Shown piece by piece: positions 16,437-24,400 of a stretch of 64,000 nt of DNA; position 1 is the stretch's first letter, and each line of letters opens with the position of its first letter. The stretch lies in the NCBI RefSeq assembly GCF_003704105.1, contig NZ_QUOQ01000002.1, positions 713,313-777,312 of the forward strand, written 5' to 3'. Source of the DNA: Brevundimonas lutea (GTDB taxonomy: Bacteria; Pseudomonadota; Alphaproteobacteria; Caulobacterales; Caulobacteraceae). The notes below the pieces were generated by a model. That model did no database searches. It saw only the letters and a list, made by a program, of their open reading frames with translations, and had not been told where the DNA came from. The position numbers were made by a program, and so were the translations under genes.

Positions 16437-17054
16437 TTATGGCGGAGACCACCCGCCGGCGGCGATGAGCCCGCCCGCGGCACGGGCGACATTCCAGAGC
16501 GAGTAGAGCAGGACGACGCCGAGGGCCCCGACCACCGCCGGCCGCCAGGACGCCAGGGCGGCCACGCCCGTGCCGCAGACGAAGATGGCGACCCCGATCC
16601 AGAGTCTCGGCGAGCGCGCCATCTCGGCGAAGCCGGGGTCGGCCGCCGCCAGCGCCATGACCAGCAGGGCCACGATCAGATTGGCGGCGAGGATGCAGGC
16701 GAAGATAAGCCGCCGGTGGGCCCAGAAATGCGCGTCGAGATCGATGCGCGCATTAGCCCCTTCGGCGGAGGTTCGGGGGAAGGTGATGCTGGCCGCGACA
16801 TAGAAGGTCGCCGCGATGGCCAGGCCCATGACCAGAAGGGCCAAATTGTAGGGAGCGCCTCTGAGCAAGGCCCAGGCCTGGTTCCAGAAGGTGGTGATGT
16901 CGATCGCGACGAACAGCGCGAGCATCGGTGTGAGCAGACCGAAGCGGATGCGTTCCCGCTCGTGCAGGACACGGGCGAGCCCGCCGACCAGTTCCGCCAC
17001 CGAAAGGCCCAGCAGCAGCCCATAGAAGCTGAAGAAGAATTCGAAAGCGCTCAT
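16437..17054 (-). CDS. Hypothetical integral membrane protein (205 aa)
   Basis: 205 residues with about six transmembrane helices, starting MSAFEFFFSFYGLLLGLSVA. Features include LLTPMLALFVAIDITTFWNQ, LLVMGLAIAATFYVAASITF and a late hydrophobic segment VVGALGVVLLYSLWNVA. The even spacing of helices and the short Arg-rich loops (HERERIRFG) are typical of small inner-membrane proteins. It stands alone on this strand between the SDR remnant and the 61-residue gene. No family recognised. Confidence 0.7.
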   Translation of the reverse strand: MSAFEFFFSFYGLLLGLSVAELVGGLARVLHERERIRFGLLTPMLALFVAIDITTFWNQAWALLRGAPYNLALLVMGLAIAATFYVAASITFPRTSAEGANARIDLDAHFWAHRRLIFACILAANLIVALLVMALAAADPGFAEMARSPRLWIGVAIFVCGTGVAALASWRPAVVGALGVVLLYSLWNVARAAGGLIAAGGWSPP

Positions 17055-17295
17055 AATCCCCCACCGTCGCTGTCCGCTTTACAGGGTCCGTCTCTTCGCG
17101 CCTATCCAGACCGCTGGGTTTCAGCCTGCTGCGGCTCAAGCGACCAACATCCGTCCGTTGGCGTCGCCGGCTTGCGGCGAGGCTTCTCGGCCTGACGGAG
17201 GGCGAGGCTCTTCCGTGCCGGATTGCTTCGGCTTCCAGCCGCCTGGAAGACGTTCGTGCGCTACACTGATCCGGCGACGCGCGGCGCGGACTCCG

Positions 17296-17481
17296 TCAGG
17301 TCTGTTGAGGCGCGCGTCCACACAACGGAACAATCGTACGCTCCGACGGGCCTGGGCCGCCGGTGAACCGCTCATCCAGGTCGCGCGCCGAGGCCAGCAG
17401 GGCGCGCGCCAGGTTCGGCGTGCCGATCTGCGCGGCCAGTCGACGGGCGGTCGCCGTGCGAATTCGTAGATCCGCGTCCAT
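17296..17481 (-). CDS. Small hypothetical protein (61 aa)
   Basis: 61 residues starting MDADLRIRTATARRLAAQ, with an amphipathic helical first half and a Cys-containing tail (IVPLCGRAPQQT). GGAGG lies nine bases before the ATG at 17481, which supports translation and decides against an earlier in-frame start at 17544. No family recognised. Confidence 0.5.
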   Translation of the reverse strand: MDADLRIRTATARRLAAQIGTPNLARALLASARDLDERFTGGPGPSERTIVPLCGRAPQQT

Positions 17482-17677
17482 TGTCACGGCCCTCCGCTGG
17501 GATGGTCGGACACTGTCGCTCGGCAAACGGTAACACGCCGTCACCGCGTCACGGCCCCAGCCGACAGGAAGAGGAATTTGCCCGAACTCAGGTCTTGATC
17601 CTCCAATCGAGCCCGTAGGCGTCGTTGAAGACCGGGGGCGTGCACCACGACCTCACCTCGGCCCTGTAAGATCGGGT

Positions 17678-17770
17678 TCAGGCTCCGGCGACCAGACGCC
17701 CGACGACCGCGCTCAGAGCGAAGATCACCGAGATGAGTCCAAGATAAGGTCCGGCGCGCTGAAGTTTCAT
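17678..17770 (-). CDS. Single-span membrane microprotein (30 aa)
   Basis: Thirty residues, MKLQRAGPYLGLISVIFALS followed by AVVGRLVAGA: a short basic N-terminus, one hydrophobic helix and a stop. GGAGGGACA sits right before the ATG, an excellent ribosome binding site, which is the main reason for the call. The topology predicted by the Lys/Arg N-terminus is N-in. Function unknown; too small for ordinary gene finders. Confidence 0.55.
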   Translation of the reverse strand: MKLQRAGPYLGLISVIFALSAVVGRLVAGA

Positions 17771-17868
17771 TGTCCCTCCGGACGGCACGCCCGGTGGCCG
17801 GGCCCGTTCCAGCAATGCGCCTCAGCGGCGTTCGGTCGCAGGCCCCGGGGCGTGGTGCGGTCGTGGCC

Positions 17869-18633
17869 CTACATCGCCATCGCCGGATTGGCGCCCCGGA
17901 ACGCCGTGACCAGCATCCACACCGCCATGGCGATCATCATCAGGTTCTCGGTCAGGGACAGGAAACCCAAGGGCACGTTGCTGTCTCCGCCGACGCAGGC
18001 GCATTTCAGTTCGCGCTTGTCGACATAGACGGCCTTGAACACGGAGATCGCCCCGATGCCGCCGATGATGAGGGCGACGGGCGCCGACAGCCAGGTCAGG
18101 ACGCCCGCGACCATCAGGGCCCCGGCGCCGAATTCGGCGAAGGGATAGATCTTGCCGTAGGGAATCCAGCGCTTGGCCAGCAGGTCGTAGTTCAGGAACA
18201 TGGTCGAGAAGCTCTCGACGTTCTGGAGCTTCAGCATGCCCAGCACCATCATCGACAGGGCGATGAACCATTCGCCCGCGCGCACGGTCAGGGGCGCGCC
18301 ATAGACGGTCAGGCTCAGCAGGGCGGCCATGACGGCGGTGGTTAGGAAGACGACCAGGACCGGGGTGTAGGTCGTCGCCTTGGGGTCGCGGACCTTGAGA
18401 CCGAGGAAACGGCGCAGATCGTCGTGACCGCCGATCCGCCGTCCGTCGATGAAGACCTGGGGCGTGGTCTTGACCCCGTGCTCGGCCCTGAAGGCGTCGG
18501 TCTGCTCGCGCGTCGTCAGCCAGCGGTCGTCGACCTCGTAGCCCCGGCTCTTCAGCAGATGACGAGCCTTGAGCCCCCAGGGACAGGTGTGGTCGGGCAT
18601 CACCATGCGGTGGATGGTGGCGGTCTTGGTCAT
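17869..18633 (-). CDS. Glutaredoxin-MauE/DoxX fusion membrane protein
   Basis: 254 residues. The first ~80 residues are a glutaredoxin/thioredoxin-like domain (DHTCPWGLKARHLLKSRGYE, TTPQVFIDGRRIGGHDDL) with the single-cysteine motif CPWG in place of CPYC. The rest is a MauE/DoxX-type four-helix membrane domain (TYTPVLVVFLTTAVMAALLS, FGAGALMVAGVLTWLS) with a periplasm-facing or membrane-edge CACVGGDSNVPLG cysteine pair. Such fusions occur beside MerR regulators and copper or mercury genes and are thought to move reducing equivalents or handle metal. It is divergent from the MerR gene and is read from a MerR-type promoter. Confidence 0.85.
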   Translation of the reverse strand: MTKTATIHRMVMPDHTCPWGLKARHLLKSRGYEVDDRWLTTREQTDAFRAEHGVKTTPQVFIDGRRIGGHDDLRRFLGLKVRDPKATTYTPVLVVFLTTAVMAALLSLTVYGAPLTVRAGEWFIALSMMVLGMLKLQNVESFSTMFLNYDLLAKRWIPYGKIYPFAEFGAGALMVAGVLTWLSAPVALIIGGIGAISVFKAVYVDKRELKCACVGGDSNVPLGFLSLTENLMMIAMAVWMLVTAFRGANPAMAM

Positions 18634-18669
18634 TGCAGCCTCCGTGATCTTCTCAATTCGAGGCCCTCA

Positions 18670-18700
18670 CCCTAAGTTCCGGACCGTGGTACGGAGTCAA
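18670..18700 (-). promoter_or_regulatory. MerR-type promoter with 19-bp spacer
   Basis: Reading leftward, TTGACT (18700-18695), a 19-base spacer containing the dyad CCGTACCACGGTCCGG and then TTAGGG (18675-18670). The over-long 19-bp spacer with a central dyad is the signature of promoters that MerR-family proteins untwist on binding metal. It drives the glutaredoxin-MauE gene and lies beside the regulator's own start. Confidence 0.8.
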
Positions 18701-18702
18701 GC

Positions 18703-19116
18703 ATGACCGAGCGGACGATCGCGGGCCTGGCCCGGGAGGGTGGTGTCGGCGTGGAGACGATCCGCTTCTATCAGCGGCGCGGCCTGATGCCGACGCCGGG
18801 GCGATGGTCGCGCGACGGCGTCGGCGCGGGCATTCGTCGCTACGGCGAGGAGGACGTGCGCCGATTGAAGTTCATCCGCTCGGCCCAGACGGCCGGGTTC
18901 ACCCTGGAGCAGATCAAGGAACTGCTGTCGCTGGATGCGGGCGAGGATCGGGCGCGGGCCCGCGTGCTGGCGGCGGAGCGACTGGAGGCGCTGGACCGGA
19001 CCATCGCCGATCTGGAGGCCGCGAGAGCGGCCCTGAGGCGGCTGGCGAGCGCCTGCGCCGTGAAGGACAGCGGACCGTGTCCGATCATCGCCGCCTTCCA
19101 GGGAGAAACCGCCTGA
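18703..19116 (+). CDS. MerR-family metal-responsive regulator
   Basis: 137 residues: an N-terminal winged helix (TIAGLAREGGVGVETIRFYQ) with the family's ETIRFYQRRGL core, a long dimerisation helix, and the C-terminal SACAVKDSGPCPII metal loop. Compared with Tn501 MerR, the Cys82 equivalent is not present (the region reads DAGEDRARA) and the spacing between the two C-terminal cysteines is one residue shorter. It is therefore unlikely to be a classic three-cysteine Hg(II) sensor and may respond to copper or another ion. Gene order places it at the head of a copper block, divergent from the glutaredoxin-MauE gene. Confidence 0.88.
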   Translation: MTERTIAGLAREGGVGVETIRFYQRRGLMPTPGRWSRDGVGAGIRRYGEEDVRRLKFIRSAQTAGFTLEQIKELLSLDAGEDRARARVLAAERLEALDRTIADLEAARAALRRLASACAVKDSGPCPIIAAFQGETA

Positions 19117-19119
19117 GAC

Positions 19120-19575
19120 TCAGGCCCCGTTGTGGCGGCCGAAGACGGTGGCCTTGCCGCTGCGGTCGATCAGCAGGGTGACATAGGGTTCGCGTCCCGC
19201 CGCCTCCATGCCGGGCGATCCGGCGGGCATCCCGGGCGCGGCGAGCGCCACGGCCCGTGGTCGCTCACGCAGCAGCCGCGCGACATCGGCGGCCGGCACA
19301 TGGCCCTCGATGGCGTAGGCGCCGACCACGGCCGTGTGGCATCCGGCGTAGCGATCCGGCACGCCGTGGCGGGCGCGGATCGGGGCGAGATCGTCGCGCT
19401 CGATCACCTCGACGGTCCAACCGGCGCCGCGCATGTGCGCGACCCAGCCGTCGCAGCATCCGCACCACGGCGTCTTGTAGGCGGTCATGCGACGGTCCTG
19501 GGCCGACACCGGCCCTGCGGCGATCGCGGCGGCGACACCCCCCAGAATGGTGCGCCGGGTCTGGGCGGCGATCAT
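19120..19575 (-). CDS. DUF411 periplasmic metal-binding protein
   Basis: 151 residues with an N-terminal secretion signal (RRTILGGVAAAIAAGPVSAQ, with a twin-arginine look) and the DUF411 core, KTPWCGCCDGWVAHMRGAGW, GYAGC-like AGCHTAVVGAYAIEGHVPA and APGMPAGSPGME. These are standard for DUF411 proteins, which often travel with copper resistance genes and hold copper through the Cys and Met residues. The start codon ATG overlaps the stop of the CopC-domain gene (TGATG), so it is the last gene of the long cop operon and converges on the MerR gene. Confidence 0.88.
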   Translation of the reverse strand: MIAAQTRRTILGGVAAAIAAGPVSAQDRRMTAYKTPWCGCCDGWVAHMRGAGWTVEVIERDDLAPIRARHGVPDRYAGCHTAVVGAYAIEGHVPAADVARLLRERPRAVALAAPGMPAGSPGMEAAGREPYVTLLIDRSGKATVFGRHNGA

Positions 19576-20036
19576 CAGTGCACCATGAAGCGCACCGCGC
19601 CCGTCATCTGGTGACCGTCCGCGCCCTCGGCGGTCCAGTTCAGGACATAGTTGCCGGGCGTCAGCGTCGGCAGGTCGGCGGAGACCCGCGTGGTGGCGGC
19701 GGCTGCGACGACCGGCACCGACACGGCGGTCTGGCCCTCGGCGGTCACGGTGACGGCCTTCAGGGTCATGGCGTGGGGGAAGGTGGCGGTGAACCAGTCG
19801 GGCGAGCCATTGGTCATGTCGCCGTCCGCCGGGCTGGTGACGACGCCGTGGTCAGCATGGTCGGCGGACGCCGTCTGGCCATGGGCCGCATGGGCTTGCT
19901 GCGACCCGTGCGCGGCGTGCCCGGCCTGGGCCTCCTGCCCCATCTCGCCGCAGCAGCAGCATGCCGCAGCAGCCTGGGCAAGGCTTGGGGCCGCCAGAGC
20001 CAGGGTCAGGACGAGGGCGGGGATGATCTTGCGCAT
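19575..20036 (-). CDS. CopC-domain periplasmic copper protein with His/Cys-rich N-terminus
   Basis: 153 residues. After the signal peptide comes an unusual Cys/His-rich linker (ACCCCGEM, then repeated HAAHG and HADHG) and a CopC-like immunoglobulin fold (SPADGDMTNGSPDWFTATFP; TPGNYVLNWTAEGADGHQMT). The classical CopC ligand near the N-terminus of the fold is replaced by HGVV and the terminal DGHQMTG is retained. The poly-His/Cys stretch should bind extra copper. It lies 12 bases after copB with a good GAGGAG site and overlaps the DUF411 gene by one base. Confidence 0.82.
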   Translation of the reverse strand: MRKIIPALVLTLALAAPSLAQAAAACCCCGEMGQEAQAGHAAHGSQQAHAAHGQTASADHADHGVVTSPADGDMTNGSPDWFTATFPHAMTLKAVTVTAEGQTAVSVPVVAAAATTRVSADLPTLTPGNYVLNWTAEGADGHQMTGAVRFMVH

Positions 20037-20048
20037 GGACGGTGCTCC

Positions 20049-21125
20049 TCAGAACCAGGCCTTCAGGCCGATGACGAAACGGGTCTGTTCGGGGTCGCCG
20101 CCCGCCGCACGCGTGAAATCGGCGGTGTCGCCGAGCTCGCGAGTCCACTCCACGCCCACATAGGGCGCGAACTCCTTGGCGATTTCATAGCGCAGACGCA
20201 GGCCCGCCTCCACGTGGGTCAGGCCCGATCCCAGACCCAGTTCGGGAACGTCGGCGGCCGAGGCCTCGACCTCGACGCGCGGTTGCAGGATCAGGCGCTG
20301 GGTGATGCGCTGATCGTATTCGGCCTCGACCCGCGCGGTCAGGTCGCCTTCGGTCGACAGGAAGGCGGCCGCGTCGACCTCCCACCAGTAGGGCGCCAGG
20401 CCCTGGAAGCCGAGCACCAGGTGGGTCGGGGTCTCGTCGCCCTCGCCGAAGTCCTGGCGCACGCCCGCCTGGACGTCCCAGAAGGGCGAGATGGCGCGGC
20501 TGTACAGGGCCTGGACCTCGCCCTCGATCTCGCCGTCGAAGTCTCCCTCGGCCTCGGACTTCCACCAGAAGCGGTTGATGTCGCCGCCGGTCCAGCCCGC
20601 GACGTCCCAGGTCCAGCCTTCCTCGCCGTCGCCGAAGCCGACCTCCAGGCGGTCGACGATGACGGCGGTGGCGCGCACGTCGCCGTTCTCGCGCCTCAGG
20701 CCTTCGCGGGCGCCGGCCATCCGGTCCGCTCCCCAGAGGGCGTCGGCGGCATGGGCCGGACCCGACAGGGCGGCGTGTGGCAGGGGCGGCTGGCGCGGAC
20801 GGCCTTCGTCGTCCGCGCTGGTGGGCACGTCGGGCGGGCCGCTCGCCGCGTGGGCGCCCATGTCGTGACCCGCGTGGGCATCGGCCTGGGCGGGCATCGC
20901 ATGACCGGCGTGAGCATCGCCGGCCTGAGACGGCGCGCCCATGTCGTGCCCGGCGTGCGGATTCGGTGCTGGCGAGGCGGGGGGCATGGTGTGACCCGCG
21001 TGCGGGTCAGCCGTCGGTGCCTCAGCTGGCCTCGGCGGCGGAGCCGTGTGCTGGCTGTGATCCTGGGCGGTCGCGGCTCCGGCGGCCAGCAGCAGGGGTG
21101 CGAGGGCGGCTGTCAGGCGGATCAT
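20049..21125 (-). CDS. copB: CopB outer-membrane copper resistance protein
   Basis: 358 residues of the CopB/PcoB family. A signal peptide is followed by about 100 residues rich in His and Met (repeated HAGHDMG and HAGHAMP units, a metal-scavenging region) and then the beta-barrel domain (WTWDVAGWTGGDINRFWWKS; final GLKAWF with the terminal Phe typical of outer-membrane proteins). CopB exports or sequesters copper with CopA. Its ATG overlaps the copA stop by four bases (ATGA). Length is a little above the family average because of the repeat region. Confidence 0.93.
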   Translation of the reverse strand: MIRLTAALAPLLLAAGAATAQDHSQHTAPPPRPAEAPTADPHAGHTMPPASPAPNPHAGHDMGAPSQAGDAHAGHAMPAQADAHAGHDMGAHAASGPPDVPTSADDEGRPRQPPLPHAALSGPAHAADALWGADRMAGAREGLRRENGDVRATAVIVDRLEVGFGDGEEGWTWDVAGWTGGDINRFWWKSEAEGDFDGEIEGEVQALYSRAISPFWDVQAGVRQDFGEGDETPTHLVLGFQGLAPYWWEVDAAAFLSTEGDLTARVEAEYDQRITQRLILQPRVEVEASAADVPELGLGSGLTHVEAGLRLRYEIAKEFAPYVGVEWTRELGDTADFTRAAGGDPEQTRFVIGLKAWF

Positions 21126-22927
21126 GACGCCGCTCCATCCAGAGGGCGGACGGTGACGACGTTGAACATGCCCGCGTGCATGTGCATCAGCATGTGGCAG
21201 TGGAAGGCCCAGTCACCGGGCGCATCTGCGGTCAGGTCGAAAGTCACCTTGGACCCCGACGCGACATTGACCGTGTGCTTCAGCGGCTGATGCCCGGCCG
21301 GGCCGCCCGTCACCAGTTCGAAGAAGTGACCGTGCAGGTGGATCGGATGCGCCATCATGGTGTCGTTGACCAGGGTCACCCGCACCCGCTCGTTCCGCTC
21401 GAAGCGGATCGGCTCGACGATCTCGGAGAACTTGCGGCCATCGAAGCCCCACATGAACCGTTCCATATTGCCGGTCAGGTGGATTTCCATCGCGCGGGAC
21501 GGCGGCCTCTGGTCCCTGTTGGGAGCCAGGGACACGAGGTCGGTGTAGACCAGCACCCGGTGCGGGACATCCTCCAGCCCCATGGGCCGTTCGCCCAGGC
21601 GGTTGGCCGGGTCCGGGGAGATCATGTCCACCCCGACGCCGACCGCCATGCCGGCCGGAGCGTTGTCCGGATTGCGCATGTCGTGATCCATGCCGCCATG
21701 CCCCATTGTGGCGTGATCGTTCGGCGCGACGACGGGCTCCCCGTGACCCATGGCGGCGTGATCCATGCCGCCGTGACCCATGGCCGAGTGGTCCATCCCC
21801 GTCATGCCCCCCATACCCATGTCGCGCATGGTCAGGGTCGGAACCTCGCGCAGCGGCGGAACCTCGGCGGTCATGCCCAGACGGGGCGCCAGCGTCGCCC
21901 GCGCCATGCCGGAGCGATCCACGGACTCGGCGACGAGGGTGTAGGCGCGGTCCTCGTTCGGGCGAACGATGACGTCATAGGTCTCGGCGACCGAAATCTG
22001 GAACTCGTCGGTCTCGACCGGGCGCACGTTCTCGCCGTCGGCGTTGACGACGGTCATGGCCAGGCCGGGGATGCGGACGTTGAAGATCGACATGGCCGAG
22101 GCGTTGATGACGCGCAGACGCACGCGCTCGCCGACCCGGAACAGGCCGGTCCAATTCTCGGCCGGGCCATGGCCGTTGACCAGATAGGTGTAGGTCGTGC
22201 CGTTGACGTCGGCGATGTCGCGCGGATCCATCCGCATCCGGCCCCACATCTGGCGGTCGGCCAGCGACATGCCGTCCTCGCCCGAGATCAGACCGGACAG
22301 GGTGGTGCGCGACCGGTTGAAATAGCCGGGACTCTTCTTCAGCCGGTCCAGAATTTCGTGGGGATGAAGGAAGCTCCAGTCCGACAGGACGATCACATGC
22401 TCGCGGTCGTAGGCCACGGGATCGGCCCCCGCGGGGTCGATGATCAGCGGCCCGTAGTGGCCCATCGCCTCCTGGAGGTTGGAGTGGCTGTGATACCAGA
22501 AGGTCCCAGACTGGATGACCGGAAACTCATACTGGAACGTCTCGCCCGGTCGTATGCCCGGGAAGCTGACGCCCGGCACGCCGTCCATATGGAAGGGCAG
22601 CAGCACGCCGTGCCAGTGGATCGAGGTGTCCTCGTCCAGGGTGTTGGCGACTGAGAGCCGTGCGGGCTGACCTTCGCGCAGGCGGATCAGGGGCGCGGGC
22701 AGGGTGCCGTTGACCGTGATGGCATGGCCGGTGCGACCGCCCACAGCGAAGGGCGAATGACCGACGCTGAGCCGGACGTCGGGACCTTCCAGTGTCGGCA
22801 GATCGGCGCGCAGGCCAGGCGAGCCGGTCTGGGCCCAGGCGGGCAGCAGGCCCTGCGCGGCCAGCAGCCCCGCGCCGCCGGCGAAGCCACGCAGGAGCGC
22901 GCGGCGGTCAGTCTGTAGGGAGGTCAT
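21122..22927 (-). CDS. copA: CopA periplasmic multicopper oxidase
   Basis: 601 residues with a twin-arginine signal (DRRALLRGFAGGAGLLAAQG). Copper sites visible: HWHGVLLPFHMDG (type 3/2), FWYHSHSNLQEA, HPIHLHGHFFELV and CHMLMHMHAGMF, the cupredoxin ligands of the PcoA/CopA branch. A Met/His-rich loop (MGMGGMTGMDHSAMGHGGMD and repeats) follows residue ~355, as in PcoA. It oxidises Cu(I) to Cu(II) in the periplasm. It is followed immediately by copB (4-base overlap) and preceded by the sigma-factor gene at 79 bases, so signalling and effector genes probably share one transcript. Confidence 0.95.
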   Translation of the reverse strand: MTSLQTDRRALLRGFAGGAGLLAAQGLLPAWAQTGSPGLRADLPTLEGPDVRLSVGHSPFAVGGRTGHAITVNGTLPAPLIRLREGQPARLSVANTLDEDTSIHWHGVLLPFHMDGVPGVSFPGIRPGETFQYEFPVIQSGTFWYHSHSNLQEAMGHYGPLIIDPAGADPVAYDREHVIVLSDWSFLHPHEILDRLKKSPGYFNRSRTTLSGLISGEDGMSLADRQMWGRMRMDPRDIADVNGTTYTYLVNGHGPAENWTGLFRVGERVRLRVINASAMSIFNVRIPGLAMTVVNADGENVRPVETDEFQISVAETYDVIVRPNEDRAYTLVAESVDRSGMARATLAPRLGMTAEVPPLREVPTLTMRDMGMGGMTGMDHSAMGHGGMDHAAMGHGEPVVAPNDHATMGHGGMDHDMRNPDNAPAGMAVGVGVDMISPDPANRLGERPMGLEDVPHRVLVYTDLVSLAPNRDQRPPSRAMEIHLTGNMERFMWGFDGRKFSEIVEPIRFERNERVRVTLVNDTMMAHPIHLHGHFFELVTGGPAGHQPLKHTVNVASGSKVTFDLTADAPGDWAFHCHMLMHMHAGMFNVVTVRPLDGAAS

Positions 22928-23006
22928 GCGTCAGGTTCAGCCTGTCTGTCTGATCCGACTTACGCCGTTGTCGAGCCCGACCCTCGCGACAGCTGGTCGC
23001 AGGGGC

Positions 23007-23564
23007 TCAATCAAAGGGGCCAATCCGATCCAGCAAGGCCCTGCGCGCTCGCGCGATCCGCAGCTCGACCGCCTTGGGCGAGAGGCCCAGGATCTCGCCG
23101 ATCTCGGCATGCGACCGGCCTTCGAGGACCGCCAGCATAAGCGGCGCGCGCTGACCGCCGGGCAGGTCGGCGAGCGCGCGGTTCAGCCGTTCGAGACGCC
23201 GCCGCTCATCCACGCGGACATCCGCGCCCGGCGCCGGGTCGCCGACCGCCATGGCCTGAGGCGCGTCTAGTCCCATCACGCCCCGCACCATTCGCCGCAC
23301 CCGGCGACGGCGGCTCCAGTCTCGGCATTTGTTGAGGGCGATGGTCCGCAACCAGGCCCCGAAAGGCCGCGCCGGGTCATAGCGGCGTATCGACAGCCAG
23401 GCGGCGGCGTAGCTTTCCTGGACAAGGTCCAGCGCTTCGTCGGGGTCGCCGACATAGCGGGCGACGAAGCGATGCAGGTCGCCCTTGGTGGCGGTCATGA
23501 GGCGCGAAAACGCCGCCCGGTCTCCCTGGGCGGCCTTGGCTTCCTCGGTGTCGCCCGCCCCCAC
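23007..23564 (-). CDS. ECF sigma factor (CnrH-like) of the cop operon
   Basis: 185 residues from a GTG. Region 2 (DLHRFVARYVGDPDEALDLV, then QESYAAAWLSIRRYDPARPF) and region 4 (LPGGQRAPLMLAVLEGRSHA, EIGEILGLSPKAVELRIARA) are clear, with no region 3: an ECF sigma factor. It comes right after a CnrX-like sensor and a CnrY-like anti-sigma gene in the same order as cnrYXH, so it is taken as the sigma released on metal sensing. It should direct transcription of its own operon, including copA and copB. Whether the metal is copper is inference from the downstream genes. Confidence 0.88.
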   Translation of the reverse strand: MGAGDTEEAKAAQGDRAAFSRLMTATKGDLHRFVARYVGDPDEALDLVQESYAAAWLSIRRYDPARPFGAWLRTIALNKCRDWSRRRRVRRMVRGVMGLDAPQAMAVGDPAPGADVRVDERRRLERLNRALADLPGGQRAPLMLAVLEGRSHAEIGEILGLSPKAVELRIARARRALLDRIGPFD

Positions 23565-23571
23565 GCTCGCG

Positions 23572-24009
23572 TCAGTCGGCGTCGGCGCGCAGGGTCTCGG
23601 CCACGGCGCGGTCGAACACTTCCGCCTGTTCAGGCGTCAGCACGGCGCGCATCTCGAACACATGGCGGATCGTGGCCATCTGGAGATCGCCCATGGCCGC
23701 ATGGAAGTGATCGACGGCGGCCTGGACCTCGGGCGTGTCGCCCCGGCTCTGGGCGATGGCCGCGGACAGTTCCGCATTGGCCTCGCGCACCTCGGCCTCC
23801 AGGGGCGCGCGGCGCGCGGCGAAGGCGTCTTCGATCTCGTCCAGGCGCCGATCCTGCTCCGGGCTGAGATCAAGCCGGTCGTGAACGATCTGGTGGAGGT
23901 CAGTGGGCCTGTCCTGACGCGCCTGCAGGGTCATCGCGCCCCAGGCGGCGGCGGCCCCGACGGCGGCGGCCATGACGGCGGTGGTCAGGGTGGATTTCAG
24001 CCCGCTCAT
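23572..24009 (-). CDS. CnrX-like periplasmic metal sensor
   Basis: 145 residues with one N-terminal membrane anchor (TAVMAAAVGAAAAWGAMTLQ) and a helical-hairpin periplasmic domain rich in Glu, Ala and Arg (LDLSPEQDRRLDEIEDAFAA, then HFHAAMGDLQMATIRHVFEM), the Spy/CnrX fold (heavy-metal sensor, DUF2934-like). His and Met in the last helices are likely metal ligands. It overlaps the anti-sigma gene by four bases (ATGA) and is followed by the sigma gene, exactly the order cnrY-cnrX-cnrH known in Cupriavidus, where CnrX holds CnrY until nickel or cobalt is bound. Confidence 0.85.
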   Translation of the reverse strand: MSGLKSTLTTAVMAAAVGAAAAWGAMTLQARQDRPTDLHQIVHDRLDLSPEQDRRLDEIEDAFAARRAPLEAEVREANAELSAAIAQSRGDTPEVQAAVDHFHAAMGDLQMATIRHVFEMRAVLTPEQAEVFDRAVAETLRADAD

Positions 24010-24281
24010 CCCAGGGCGCTCCGGACATCGAGAGGCGTCGCGGCCATGCGCGGGCTGAAGATCGACAGTTCGCTCGGGGTCGTCTGGAGGTCGGGCGCCG
24101 TCACCCCGCCCGCGACCCCGCCGATGACCGCCGCGGCTCCGAGGGCGGCGAGGCGCACGGTCCGCTCGCGAGCCTTCGACCGCGCCTGGTCGACCCGGGA
24201 CCACACGCCGTCTTCCAGGCCGTCCAGCGCGAGGACGGCGTCCTGCGAGCCGCGCACGATGAGGGTGTCCAGATCGGTCAT
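24006..24281 (-). CDS. CnrY-like membrane anti-sigma factor
   Basis: 91 residues: a short cytoplasmic part with a sigma-binding helix (TDLDTLIVRGSQDAVLALDG) followed by basic residues and one membrane helix (RLAALGAAAVIGGVAGGVTA). This matches CnrY-type anti-sigmas, which are small single-span proteins. The ATG at 24281 follows GGAG by nine bases; an in-frame TTG further up is not used. It overlaps the next gene by four bases. As the first gene it marks the start of a seven-gene leftward operon. Confidence 0.78.
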   Translation of the reverse strand: MTDLDTLIVRGSQDAVLALDGLEDGVWSRVDQARSKARERTVRLAALGAAAVIGGVAGGVTAPDLQTTPSELSIFSPRMAATPLDVRSALG

Positions 24282-24400
24282 GCCGAACGTCTCCAACTAA
24301 CCCAGTTCCCTACGCGGCGATCTCGCCACACCCTCGTGAGGGGGCGCTTCACAGCCAGCGTAGGGGGAGCATAATCCGATCCGTCATCCAGGAGTCGTCG

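Noticed and set aside
24296..24400. ECF-type promoter (GGAAC-like -35) before the cnrY-like gene
   Set aside because: Candidate words such as GGGAAC and a CCCTC-AC-GAGGG palindrome exist, but no -35/-10 pair with correct spacing stood out, so I did not annotate one.
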